Assembly (NCBI GenBank): GCA_002327725.1
Contig: DCXP01000093.1
Span: forward strand, 32,294-45,355
Direction of reading: 5' to 3'
Source: Proteobacteria bacterium UBA2133
Lineage (GTDB): Bacteria > Pseudomonadota > Gammaproteobacteria > Arenicellales > UBA868
Length of the DNA: 13,062 nt
Shown here: piece after piece, positions 1-6,405 of the stretch
Layout of the letters: each line of letters opens with the position of its first letter
Numbering within the stretch: the stretch's first letter is position 1
Made by a program: the position numbers and the translations under genes
The notes under the pieces: model-generated
Database searches by the model: none
What the model saw: the letters and a program-made list of their open reading frames with translations, nothing else
What the model was told of the DNA's origin: nothing

Positions 1-352
1 TGGAGGCGGCGGGAATCGAACCCGCGTCCGTAAATCCGCCACACACCGGCAGCTACATGTTTAGTCTGTCAATGTTTTGACCGTACGTGCCCCGACAGAC
101 AGGGTCACGGCCGGCGAGCCCGCTTAAGTTTGGCGTGGCGGGTCACGGGCACCCCATCACGCGAGCCCATGTGATTTGATCCCTCTTATCCCAGCCCATG
201 GGCGAGCCGGGGGAGAGACTGGCAGGGCTTAAGCCGCCAGGGCGTAGTTGTCGTCGTTGGCAACTAATAGTTTGCAGTTGGATTTACGAGGAGATCTGCA
301 CCTCGACATGCTCCGATGGCTTTGTAATCCACGTCGAAACCAGGTCGCCCCC
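1..352 (-). ncRNA. ssrA: Transfer-messenger RNA (tmRNA, 10Sa RNA)
   Basis: Rescues ribosomes stalled on broken mRNAs: it enters as alanyl-tRNA, then serves as a short message adding a degradation tag. Read on the minus strand, the 5' end GGGGGCG (352-346) pairs over seven positions, with one G-U, with the 3' strand CGCCTCC (8-2). Position 1 is the discriminator A, so the encoded or added CCA lies outside the window. The T arm GCGGG-TTCGATT-CCCGC and the conserved 5' segment GGTTTCGACG are present. The tag frame is at 261-229. The remainder between tag and tRNA-like 3' part holds the pseudoknot region, which I did not fold base by base. About 352 nt fits gammaproteobacterial tmRNAs. It lies downstream of its protein partner smpB on the same strand, as in E. 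coli. Confidence 0.96.
229..261 (-). other. tmRNA proteolysis-tag reading frame, ANDDNYALAA
   Basis: Ten codons plus TAA inside ssrA: GCC AAC GAC GAC AAC TAC GCC CTG GCG GCT TAA, giving ANDDNYALAA. It is preceded by TTAGTT, similar to the sequence before the resume codon in E. coli. It differs from the E. coli tag ANDENYALAA by one Glu-to-Asp change. The C-terminal ALAA is the known signal read by ClpXP and related proteases. Confidence 0.95.
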
Positions 353-382
353 TGTTTCTTCATTCACAAATGCCGACCGCCA

Positions 383-414
383 ATTATATCGTAACCGGGG
401 CACACTTTCCCCGG
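383..414 (-). promoter_or_regulatory. Probable ssrA promoter with a palindrome over the -35 region
   Basis: On the minus strand a perfect TATAAT (388-383) lies 30 bases before the mature tmRNA 5' end. Transcription would start near 376, leaving a leader of about 24 nt for RNase P to remove. No good TTGACA is seen at the expected distance. Instead a perfect 6-bp inverted repeat CCGGGG/CCCCGG (395-400 and 409-414, 8-nt spacer) covers that place. It is either a hairpin after smpB or a protein site. The -10 call is fairly secure; the role of the repeat is open. Confidence 0.5.
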
Positions 415-441
415 AAAATCAGTCAGATAAAGAGATCCTGA

Positions 442-915
442 TCAGCGGTTCAGCTTCATCAGGCGGTGCTGATCGCGATCCCACTCGCGTTGGCGGATAC
501 TCGCCCGTTTGTCGTGCTGTTTCTTTCCCTTGGCGAGTGCAATCCTGAGTTTGGCCCGGCCCTTCTTCCAGTAGAGTGACAGCGGGACCAGCGTGTAGCC
601 CTTTCGCTCCACGGCGCCAATGAGTTTGCTGATCTCGTTGGTATGCAGGAGGAGTTTACGGCTGCGGGTCGGGTCGGGCGAGATGTGACTTGATGCGGCT
701 GGCAGCGGCGAGAAATGTGCGCCAAAAAGAAATAGTTCACCTGCACGGATGATCACGTAACTTTCCTTGAGCTGTGCGCGACCCTCCCGCAGGCTCTTGA
801 CTTCCCACCCCTCAAGCGCCAGACCGGCCTCGAATTCTTCCTCGATGAAATAGTCATGCCACGCCTTTTTGTTGCGGGCGATGCTGGCATCGGTCTTGGG
901 AGCACGTTTTGCCAT
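442..915 (-). CDS. smpB: SsrA-binding protein SmpB
   Basis: Small basic RNA-binding protein that holds the tRNA-like part of tmRNA and places its C-terminal tail in the empty mRNA channel of stalled ribosomes. The 157 residues are the usual length. Family landmarks are the N-terminal IARNKKAWHDYFIEEEFEAG, GWEVKSLREG, the DPTRSRKLLLH segment, the GYTLVPLSLYW strand and KGKKQHDKR leading into the basic C-terminal tail (REWDRDQHRLMKLNR). The ATG at 915 gives the family's normal N-terminus; the ribosome-binding site in front is weak (GAGACG). The gene lies 65 bases after metF and 89 bases before the tmRNA 5' end, so smpB and ssrA could partly share transcripts. A TATAGT (956-951) in front could be its own -10 box. 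Confidence 0.97.
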   Translation of the reverse strand: MAKRAPKTDASIARNKKAWHDYFIEEEFEAGLALEGWEVKSLREGRAQLKESYVIIRAGELFLFGAHFSPLPAASSHISPDPTRSRKLLLHTNEISKLIGAVERKGYTLVPLSLYWKKGRAKLRIALAKGKKQHDKRASIRQREWDRDQHRLMKLNR

Positions 916-950
916 GGACGTCTCGAGCCGCGATACCGATCAATACCTGA

Positions 951-956
951 ACTATA
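951..956 (-). promoter_or_regulatory. Possible -10 box of smpB
   Basis: TATAGT on the minus strand, 35 bases before the smpB ATG in the 65-base metF-smpB gap. No recognisable -35 lies 16-18 bases upstream (GC-rich sequence there), so this rests on one hexamer. Readthrough from metF is an alternative. Confidence 0.3.
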
Positions 957-980
957 GCGGAGTCGGGGATCCTGGCGGGG

Positions 981-1970
981 CTAGGCGTGGGATGCGGCGG
1001 CAGAACGGCAAGGCTGGGCTCGCTCAACCGCGCGCAGTCCCAGCATACGGCAGACCGCCCACGCGAGTTCTGACCGGTTCAGGGTGTAGAAGTGAAATCG
1101 ATCTACGCCCTGATCCCGCAGCCGGGTGCAGAGTTCCGCGGCGATCGTGGCAGATACCAGCGTCCGGACCCGCGGGGCTTCATCCAGCCCGTCAAACAGT
1201 GATGCCACCCAGGCCGGCACATGGGTGCCGCAGGTTCTTGCCATGGTGATGGTGCGCTTGAGGTTTACCACCGGGAGGATGCCCGGAATGATGGGGGCAT
1301 GTATCCCCGCCGCAACTGCCCGATCACGAAATCGAAGGAAGGTATCCGCCTCAAAGAAAAACTGGGTAATGGCATAGCGGGCACCGGCATCAATCTTGCG
1401 CTTCAGGTTATCGAGATCGTCTTTGCCCGAATGCGCCTCGGGGTGTACTTCGGGGTAGGCTGCCACCCCGATATCGAAACCGCCCCTGTGGCTGATCGCG
1501 CTGACGAGTTCGGAAGCCGATGAAAACCCCCTGGGGTGAGGCTGAAAGGTGCTGCGCCCCCGGGGAGGATCCCCGCGCAGCGCAATCACCTGGCCGACCC
1601 CGGCTGTGCTGTAGGCTTCAACGACTGCCATGACCGCTTCTTTTGCTGCACCGACGCACGTAAGATGACCGGCCATCGGGGTGGTGCAGCGCGAGGTCAA
1701 CGTCTGCAAAGCGTTTAAGGTCCTCGCTTGGGAGGTTCCACTTGCGCCGTAGGTGACCGACATGAAAGTGCCTCCGAGAACGTCAAGCTGGTCCGCGGTA
1801 TCGAAAAAACCGGTCTGGCCTTCCGGGGTGGATGGGGGAAAAAGTTCAAACGAGACCCGCGGCGTATCGCGAAGGAGAAGCGCCTTCGGTTTCGGCCTGC
1901 GGGCAAGGCGCTCGGCGGTTTCGCTGGCTCCCTGTGACAGCGACTGACTGATATCGGTCCGGGTACTCAT
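981..1970 (-). CDS. metF: 5,10-methylenetetrahydrofolate reductase
   Basis: FAD-dependent reduction of methylene-THF to 5-methyl-THF, the methyl donor for methionine synthesis. Landmarks (numbered from the ATG at 1970) are FELFPPSTPEG near residue 41 with E42 matching the catalytic Glu, SVTYGA near 71, HLTC near 102, ALRGDPP near 130 with D134 in the flavin-binding position, AAYPEVHPEAH near 170, ITQFFFEADTFLRFRD near 201 with Q203 as substrate-binding Gln, PGILPV near 229 and FHFYTLNR near 292. At 329 residues it is longer than E. coli MetF (296) because of a roughly 38-residue N-terminal extension and a short tail. I chose ATG 1970 because a perfect AGGAGG precedes it; a longer frame to 2018 would run into the previous gene. 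Start and upstream stop overlap as ATGA, so it is translationally coupled to the regulator gene. Confidence 0.96.
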   Translation of the reverse strand: MSTRTDISQSLSQGASETAERLARRPKPKALLLRDTPRVSFELFPPSTPEGQTGFFDTADQLDVLGGTFMSVTYGASGTSQARTLNALQTLTSRCTTPMAGHLTCVGAAKEAVMAVVEAYSTAGVGQVIALRGDPPRGRSTFQPHPRGFSSASELVSAISHRGGFDIGVAAYPEVHPEAHSGKDDLDNLKRKIDAGARYAITQFFFEADTFLRFRDRAVAAGIHAPIIPGILPVVNLKRTITMARTCGTHVPAWVASLFDGLDEAPRVRTLVSATIAAELCTRLRDQGVDRFHFYTLNRSELAWAVCRMLGLRAVERAQPCRSAAASHA

Positions 1971-2956
1971 GCAGCCTCCTGGCGGGAGCGTTTGAGGCCG
2001 CTCTTGTACGCACGCCACAGAACCGCCGTTAACGTGCTCGCATTTTCAGTGGTATTCAACACCAGGTGCTGAGCGCTGAATTTTGTCAGGCCGGACAGCG
2101 TGCACCAGCGTTGCACCTCACTGTCTTCATAGCCCAGTCTTCGATGTGAGTGCTTGAGGCGAAGGTCCTCAATTGCATGGGGCGCAAAGTCGACAATCAG
2201 CAGCAAGCCCCCGGGCGCCAGCAGACGAGAACCTTCTGCAATAGCGGCACCCGGGTCATCGAGATAATGCATGACATGATGCAGGGTTACGACATCCGCA
2301 TACTTATCCGGTAGTGTGGTTTCGGTGAGGTCCTGTTTCAACAGCCGGCAATGACCAAATTGATGCTGCAGAAGTTTGCCGCGTGCGATTGCGAGCATCT
2401 CGGCGCTCTGATCAACGCCGATGCCTTCGACGGCATTTTCGGCCAGCAGTTCGAGAATTCTGCCGGTACCGGTACCCATATCAACCAGTCGATATCCCTG
2501 CTGTTCTCCAAGCGCCTGGCGGATCGCCTGCTCGACCTCTTCTTCGGGCACGTAAAGCCGCTGAATCGAATCCCACGAGCGTGCCACGCGGCGGAAGTAA
2601 CTCCGTGCTTTTCTGACGCTTTGCTGCTGAAGCCGCCGGAAATTCTGCCGGTCGCGCGCCCGCTGCAGGTCATTATCCGGATAAAGGGCAAGAACAGATT
2701 CGATAAAGGCACGTTCACGTCCACCCGTGGCGTGGCGGTAGAAAACCCAGCTGCCTTCGACATGGCGGGTCAGGAGTCCCGCCTCCGCCAGAATACGAAG
2801 ATGCCGGCTGATCCGGGGCTGGCTCATGGCGAGGACCTGACAGAGTTCGGTGACTGTCAGTTCGCCGACTTTCAGAATCTCGACGATCCGCAGTCGGGTT
2901 GGCTCGGCCAGCGCCCGCAGCAGCTCAACGAGATCCGGTAGCCTTTGGATTTCCAT
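1967..2956 (-). CDS. ArsR-family regulator fused to a SAM-dependent methyltransferase domain, SahR-like
   Basis: Probable transcriptional regulator of the methionine/SAM cycle. Residues 1-100 form an ArsR-type winged helix: LRALAEPTRLRIVEIL, then the recognition-helix region LTVTELCQVLAMSQPRISRHLRIL, then the wing LLTRHVEGSWVFYRH. Residues 155-260 form a class I methyltransferase fold with motif I VDMGTGTGR (158-166), acidic D182 at the end of strand 2, LHHVMHYLDDP and LLAPGGLLLIVDF. Known fused ArsR-methyltransferase proteins next to metF or ahcY include SahR, which responds to S-adenosylhomocysteine; that match is inferred from architecture, neighbour and operator. The start at 2956 gives a normal ArsR N-terminus; an open extension upstream to 3043 would translate the operator. 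No Shine-Dalgarno sequence fits before the ATG, so the mRNA may be leaderless. The operon is regulator-metF. Whether the domain still methylates anything is unknown. Confidence 0.87.
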   Translation of the reverse strand: MEIQRLPDLVELLRALAEPTRLRIVEILKVGELTVTELCQVLAMSQPRISRHLRILAEAGLLTRHVEGSWVFYRHATGGRERAFIESVLALYPDNDLQRARDRQNFRRLQQQSVRKARSYFRRVARSWDSIQRLYVPEEEVEQAIRQALGEQQGYRLVDMGTGTGRILELLAENAVEGIGVDQSAEMLAIARGKLLQHQFGHCRLLKQDLTETTLPDKYADVVTLHHVMHYLDDPGAAIAEGSRLLAPGGLLLIVDFAPHAIEDLRLKHSHRRLGYEDSEVQRWCTLSGLTKFSAQHLVLNTTENASTLTAVLWRAYKSGLKRSRQEAA

Positions 2957-2961
2957 ATCAA

Positions 2962-2983
2962 GATATAAACATATCTTTATATC
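2962..2983. promoter_or_regulatory. Palindromic operator, SahR-like, directly before the regulator start
   Basis: Perfect 8-bp arms GATATAAA (2962-2969) and TTTATATC (2976-2983) flank CATATC. Ten of eleven base pairs of the 22-bp palindrome match, the exception being C2970/C2975. From memory it closely resembles the ATATAAAG-ATATCTTTATAT type described for SahR. It ends 5 bases before the ATG of the ArsR-methyltransferase gene. Possible minus-strand -10 boxes (TATAAA 2981-2976, TATATC 2967-2962) lie inside it, so a bound protein would block RNA polymerase. Autoregulation of the regulator-metF operon is the natural reading. Confidence 0.72.
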
Positions 2984-3033
2984 AAATGCAAGCGGCAAAT
3001 CGACGCTGCCGGCGGCCCCTTGGCCGGGGCACC

Positions 3034-3039
3034 TATAAT
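3034..3039 (+). promoter_or_regulatory. Probable -10 box of the ratA-ratB operon
   Basis: A perfect TATAAT 31 bases before the ratA TTG. The expected -35 position (about 3011-3016) is GC-rich and lacks TTGACA; a GCCCC/GGGGC hairpin (3015-3019 and 3026-3030) sits in the spacer. Predicted transcription start is near 3046. The divergent regulator promoter is about 55 bases away, so the two could affect one another. Confidence 0.45.
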
Positions 3040-3069
3040 GCAACCGCCTGCGTCCCGATAAGCACGCTT

Positions 3070-3519
3070 TTGCCCGACGTCACCCGCTCCATCATTGTTC
3101 CCTACAGCGCTTCAGAAATGTACGCGGTGGCCGACGATGTCGACAGTTACTGCCGGTTTCTTCCGTGGTGTAGCGAATCGGAGGTACTCGAACGTTGTGC
3201 TGACGAGGCCATGGCGCGCGTGGGGATTGCCTACCACGGGTGGCAGACCTCATTTACCACCCGGAACCGTATGGTCGCAGGCCGGTCCATCGAGATGCGG
3301 CTGCTCGCGGGGCGGGCATTTCACTCCCTTGAAGGAGACTGGCGATTTCGACCGCTTGATGAGGCAGCTTGCGAGGTGGAACTGCAGGTTCGTTTTTCCC
3401 TTGCGGGGAAATTGGGTGACCGCGTGTTAGGCCCGGTGTTCAGCCGAATCTGTACGGAGCTGGTCGATGCGTTTGTCGCACGGGCAAAGGAGCTTTATGG
3501 AGAGCGCGCCTTTGCTTGA
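3070..3519 (+). CDS. ratA: RatA/COQ10-like START-domain protein
   Basis: Member of the polyketide-cyclase/START family that includes mitochondrial Coq10, a ubiquinone-binding protein. E. coli RatA was reported to bind 50S subunits and block 70S formation, but a respiratory quinone role is equally plausible. The TTG at 3070 gives 149 residues beginning MPDVTRSIIVPYSASEMYAVADDVDSY split as in the family start (E. coli MPQISRTALVPYSA). Other landmarks are FLPWC, FTTRNR, the central hydrophobic segment LLAGRAFHSLEGDW and a long C-terminal helix ending LVDAFVARAKELYG. No ATG exists near this start and the ribosome-binding site is poor, so the TTG choice rests on family alignment; the reading frame is open further upstream. 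The next gene overlaps its last 23 bases. The order smpB-ratA-ratB is as in E. coli, except for the regulator-metF insertion. Confidence 0.9.
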   Translation: MPDVTRSIIVPYSASEMYAVADDVDSYCRFLPWCSESEVLERCADEAMARVGIAYHGWQTSFTTRNRMVAGRSIEMRLLAGRAFHSLEGDWRFRPLDEAACEVELQVRFSLAGKLGDRVLGPVFSRICTELVDAFVARAKELYGERAFA

Positions 3520-3805
3520 GATCACAGTCGTCTACGCATTGCCGCAGCGTCAGTTCTGCCAGGCCGTGACCATCGCCCGCGGGTCAACTGTGCGCGACGC
3601 ATTGCTTGCCTCAGGTGTGCTGCAGGCGTTTTCAGAGATCGATCTTGAAACCGCACCGGTCGGAATATTCTCCCGCCGGGTCGAACTGGATGCCGAGGTC
3701 ACGGACGGGGACCGGGTTGAGATTTACCGGCCGCTGCAGTTGAGTCCGACAGAGGCGCGCCGGCTGCGCGCAAGGAGAAAAAAGGTCAATCGTCTGAAGG
3801 CGTGA
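3497..3805 (+). CDS. ratB: RnfH/RatB family ubiquitin-fold protein
   Basis: Small beta-grasp protein of the RnfH family (UPF0125), with no proven biochemical function. It is called RatB beside ratA in E. coli and RnfH near rnf electron-transport genes elsewhere. It has 102 residues from the ATG at 3497, preceded by a good AAAGGAG. Visible features are ITVVYALPQRQFCQAVTI (first two strands), STVRDALLASG (helix), VGIFSRRVELDAEVTDGDRVEIYRPL near the end of the fold, and a basic tail (EARRLRARRKKVNRLKA). The start lies within the end of ratA, so the two are translationally coupled. Its last 20 bases overlap the convergent bamE stop region. An upstream ATG at 3467 would give ten extra residues but has no ribosome-binding site. 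Confidence 0.92.
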   Translation: MESAPLLEITVVYALPQRQFCQAVTIARGSTVRDALLASGVLQAFSEIDLETAPVGIFSRRVELDAEVTDGDRVEIYRPLQLSPTEARRLRARRKKVNRLKA

Positions 3806-4226
3806 CCTTGTCCCACAGCCGCGAGAAGAAGCCGGGGCTGTCTTCCTCAAGATCCGGCTCAATGGCGCCAGGCAGTCCGGCACCCTCAACCACCTTGCGC
3901 ACCACCTGATCGTTTTCGAACCACACGCTCAGGCGGTATTTGGTGACAGGTTCTCCTTTGGATGGATCAAGGCTGTAGTAGTAATCCCAGCGCGCAGCGT
4001 GAAACGGGTCTTCAATGAGTGGGGTACCCAGAATAAACCGGACTTCATTCCGCGGCATGCCGGGGGTGATCTTCTCGATCTGCTCCGCGCTGATGACGTT
4101 GCCCTGCTGGATCTCCACCCGGTAGGTACGGAAACAGCCGCCCGAGGCCAGCAGCGACGCGCCAATGAGCAGACCGAGCGCGGCTTTCGATAAAGAAAAA
4201 CCTGAGACTTTCATCGGTAGAATCAT
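3786..4226 (-). CDS. bamE: Outer-membrane assembly lipoprotein BamE (SmpA/OmlA)
   Basis: Lipoprotein of the BAM complex that inserts beta-barrel proteins into the outer membrane. The N-terminus is a lipoprotein signal: KVSGFSLSK, a hydrophobic stretch ALGLLIGASLLA, then SGGC. The lipobox is weak because Ser sits at -3 instead of the usual Leu. The mature part carries the family signature QQGNVISAEQIEKITPGM, EVRFILGTPLIEDPFHAARWDYYY and a YRLSVWFEND strand. The tail beyond residue 120 is acidic and longer than in E. coli. Two ATGs are possible: 4226 (146 residues) and 4214 (142 residues). Neither has a Shine-Dalgarno sequence. TATGAT (4227-4222) could be a -10 box that makes the 4214 start leaderless. 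The gene follows the acetyltransferase gene by 27 bases and is convergent with ratB. Confidence 0.94.
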   Translation of the reverse strand: MILPMKVSGFSLSKAALGLLIGASLLASGGCFRTYRVEIQQGNVISAEQIEKITPGMPRNEVRFILGTPLIEDPFHAARWDYYYSLDPSKGEPVTKYRLSVWFENDQVVRKVVEGAGLPGAIEPDLEEDSPGFFSRLWDKVTPSDD

Positions 4227-4253
4227 AACGGATGAAAAGGGCCTGCGGTGCAG

Positions 4254-4721
4254 CTAGGTAGCCTGCAATGCTTTTTGCATCGCAATTTCATCGCAATGGT
4301 CGAACTTCGGGCAGGTGACACACACGCCGAACACCTTCTCCGGGAGACTTTCCATGGGGATAATATGGTAGCCCAGTTTCCGAAAGAAGCCTGGCACATA
4401 GGTGAGCGCAATGATGCGGATGAGCCCAAGCTGCTGCGCCATCTGTTCGATCTCATCAACCATCCGCTGGCCGAGGCCGTGGCCATGATCGGCCGGATGT
4501 ACGGCCAGACTGCGGACCTCGCCCAGTTCCTGGGAAAAGATTTCAAGGGATCCGCAGCCGCGGACCCCGCCGTGGTCTTCTGCAACCACGAATCCGCGCA
4601 GGCGCTCGCTGATTTCGTCAACGGAGCGTGCCAGCAGGCGTCCGTCGTCGGCGTAGTCGCAAAGCAGTTGGTAGATAGCCGGTACATCGGCCATGGTGGC
4701 AGGACGGATCAGCGCTGTCAT
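4254..4721 (-). CDS. GNAT N-acetyltransferase, short ArgA-like
   Basis: A 155-residue single-domain acetyltransferase. RPATMADVPAIYQLL opens the fold, and FVVAEDHGGVRGCGSLEIF matches the central strands. EVRSLAVHPADHGHGLGQRMV (69-88) is the acetyl-CoA loop, with GHGLG as the pyrophosphate-binding turn, and YVPGFFRKLGYHII closes it. Overall it resembles stand-alone amino-acid (glutamate) N-acetyltransferases of arginine synthesis, so a glutamate substrate is the best guess, not proven. The C-terminus is distinctive: C134-x2-C137-x5-C143 in GVCVTCPKFDHCDEIAM, a possible metal site. The start codon overlaps the recN stop as ATGA. bamE follows by 27 bases. The gene occupies the place that fur has beside recN and bamE/omlA in Pseudomonas. 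Confidence 0.82.
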   Translation of the reverse strand: MTALIRPATMADVPAIYQLLCDYADDGRLLARSVDEISERLRGFVVAEDHGGVRGCGSLEIFSQELGEVRSLAVHPADHGHGLGQRMVDEIEQMAQQLGLIRIIALTYVPGFFRKLGYHIIPMESLPEKVFGVCVTCPKFDHCDEIAMQKALQAT

Positions 4722-6391
4722 ATCAGGGCCCGGGAGAGCAGTTCCTCGGCATGCGCCCGGGTCTTGGCGGTAATCTCCACGCCGCCCAGCATTCGTGCCA
4801 GTTCTTCGGAGCGGCCGGCCGCATCCAGAGCCTCCAATTCTACCTGCGTCTCATCTCCGGATAAGCGGGTCACTCGAAGATGATGATGACCCTGCGCGGC
4901 CACCTGGGGCAGGTGGGTGATGCACAGCACCTGGCGGGCCTGCGCGAGTGATTTGAGTTTCTGCCCGACGATCTCGGCGACTTTGCCGCCAATGCCGACA
5001 TCCACTTCATCGTAGATGCACGAGGGCGTTCGCCCCTCAGCGGTCGCGGTGAGTTGCACGGCAAGACTGACCCGCGACAGCTCACCCCCGGATGCGGCAC
5101 GCTCAAGCGGTGCGAAAGCAAGGTCGGGCGCCGATTGAAGTTCGAAATACACATTCTCAAGGCCGTGGGGGCTGCGTAGGCCGGCACTCTCCTGGCGCAG
5201 TGTCACCCGGAACACAGCAGTCTCCAATCCAAGGGACGGCAGTTGGGCATTGACCGCCTCGGCCAGCGTTTCGGCCGCGGTGCTCCGTGCCTCGGAAATA
5301 GCGCCCGCCCGCCGGTCGTAGTCTTGCCGTGCTTCCTGCAGCCGCTGCTCCAGCACTTTCGGCTCGTGTGCTGTGGCATCGAGTCGGGCAAGATCATGCT
5401 CCAGATCTTCCAGCAGCGGCTTCAGCGCGTCCGGTGTGATCCGGTATTTACGGCCCGCATCGTGCAGCGCGCGCAGGCGCTGATCGATTCTCTCGAGTTC
5501 ATCGGGGTCCAGCGCATAGTCGTCGCAGAACCGCTGGAGTTCCGCGACCGTATCGGCCAGCTGGGTGCTGATACTCTGGACCTGGTCTGCCAGTGCGCCA
5601 AGGCGCGTATCGTAGGATGCGAGCTCGCCCAGCCGGTTGGCCGCGCGGGTCAGTACAACCGATGCTGAGACATCTTCGGCCTGATCGAGCACCTGCAGCA
5701 GTTGCCAGGCGCCTTGTGCGAGTTCGCGGGTGTGCGAAAGGCGCGCATGCTTTTCGCCGATCTGCTGGAACTCGTCCGGGTCGGGCGCCAGGGCGGTCAG
5801 TTCCTCAACCTGGTGACGGAGCAGCGCTTGGTGCTCGCGACGTGCGTCCATCCCGGACTGCGCCTGGGACAACTCGGCCGCAAGCTGCACTACCTCGGCA
5901 GCAGCACCTGCCAGCACCTGGACGTCTTCGGCAATCCCGGCGCTGCTGTCCAGCACCATCCGCTGCACATCGCGCCGCAGCAGCAGATGATGCTCGTGCT
6001 GGCCATGAATGTCCGTGAGCAGCGCACCCAGTTCGCGCAGCGACTGTATCGGTACCGGCCGGCCGTTGATGAATCCGCGTGAGGCTTTTTCAGGATAGAC
6101 CGTTCTTCGGAGTGTGCATTCATCAGCCTCACCGTCGAGTTCCATGTGAGCAAGCCACTGTTTTGCTGCGGCAAGATTGCTGATATCGAAATCGGCCTGG
6201 ACTTCGGTGTGTTCGGCCCCGCTGCGAACCAGGTCGGCTGATGCCCGTCCCCCCAGCAGAATCGCCAGCGCATCGACCAGAACGGATTTGCCAGCGCCGG
6301 TTTCCCCGGTGATTACAGTAAAACCCGGCTCGAAGCTGATCTGCACATGTTTGATGACAACGAAATCACGGACATCGATCCAGTTGATCAT
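4718..6391 (-). CDS. recN: DNA repair protein RecN
   Basis: SMC-like ATPase that gathers broken DNA ends for recombinational repair. It has 557 residues from the ATG at 6391, close to E. coli RecN (553). The N-terminal half of the ATPase has FTVITGETGAGKS (Walker A 29-36) and the RGFINGRPVPIQSLRELG and IHGQHEHHLL segments. A long antiparallel coiled coil spans about 160-375. The C-terminal half has the ABC signature SGGELSRVSLA (434 on), Walker B CIYDEVDVGIGG (458 on) and CITHLPQVAA (490 on). A TTG at 6409 overlapping the nadK stop would add six residues, but the family begins at MINW. It is second in the nadK-recN-GNAT-bamE operon. No LexA-type box (CTG-N10-CAG) is evident just upstream, where E. 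coli recN has SOS boxes. Confidence 0.96.
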   Translation of the reverse strand: MINWIDVRDFVVIKHVQISFEPGFTVITGETGAGKSVLVDALAILLGGRASADLVRSGAEHTEVQADFDISNLAAAKQWLAHMELDGEADECTLRRTVYPEKASRGFINGRPVPIQSLRELGALLTDIHGQHEHHLLLRRDVQRMVLDSSAGIAEDVQVLAGAAAEVVQLAAELSQAQSGMDARREHQALLRHQVEELTALAPDPDEFQQIGEKHARLSHTRELAQGAWQLLQVLDQAEDVSASVVLTRAANRLGELASYDTRLGALADQVQSISTQLADTVAELQRFCDDYALDPDELERIDQRLRALHDAGRKYRITPDALKPLLEDLEHDLARLDATAHEPKVLEQRLQEARQDYDRRAGAISEARSTAAETLAEAVNAQLPSLGLETAVFRVTLRQESAGLRSPHGLENVYFELQSAPDLAFAPLERAASGGELSRVSLAVQLTATAEGRTPSCIYDEVDVGIGGKVAEIVGQKLKSLAQARQVLCITHLPQVAAQGHHHLRVTRLSGDETQVELEALDAAGRSEELARMLGGVEITAKTRAHAEELLSRALI

Positions 6392-6405
6392 AGCGGCCTG
6401 CCAGA

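Noticed and set aside
2351..2941. 196-codon open frame opposite the ArsR-methyltransferase gene
   Set aside because: The minus-strand protein has clear domains and an operator; this frame has none.
1967..3043. Long 358-codon version of the ArsR-methyltransferase protein
   Set aside because: The 29 extra residues would be encoded by the promoter and operator and do not resemble ArsR N-termini.
3070..3805. ratA-ratB as a mobile toxin-antitoxin module
   Set aside because: Both genes are in conserved core synteny and belong to the COQ10/START and RnfH families; nothing suggests mobility, and the toxin-antitoxin role is disputed.
4248..4883. 211-codon open frame opposite the acetyltransferase and recN end
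   Set aside because: It crosses the boundary of two well-supported genes and shows no family motif.
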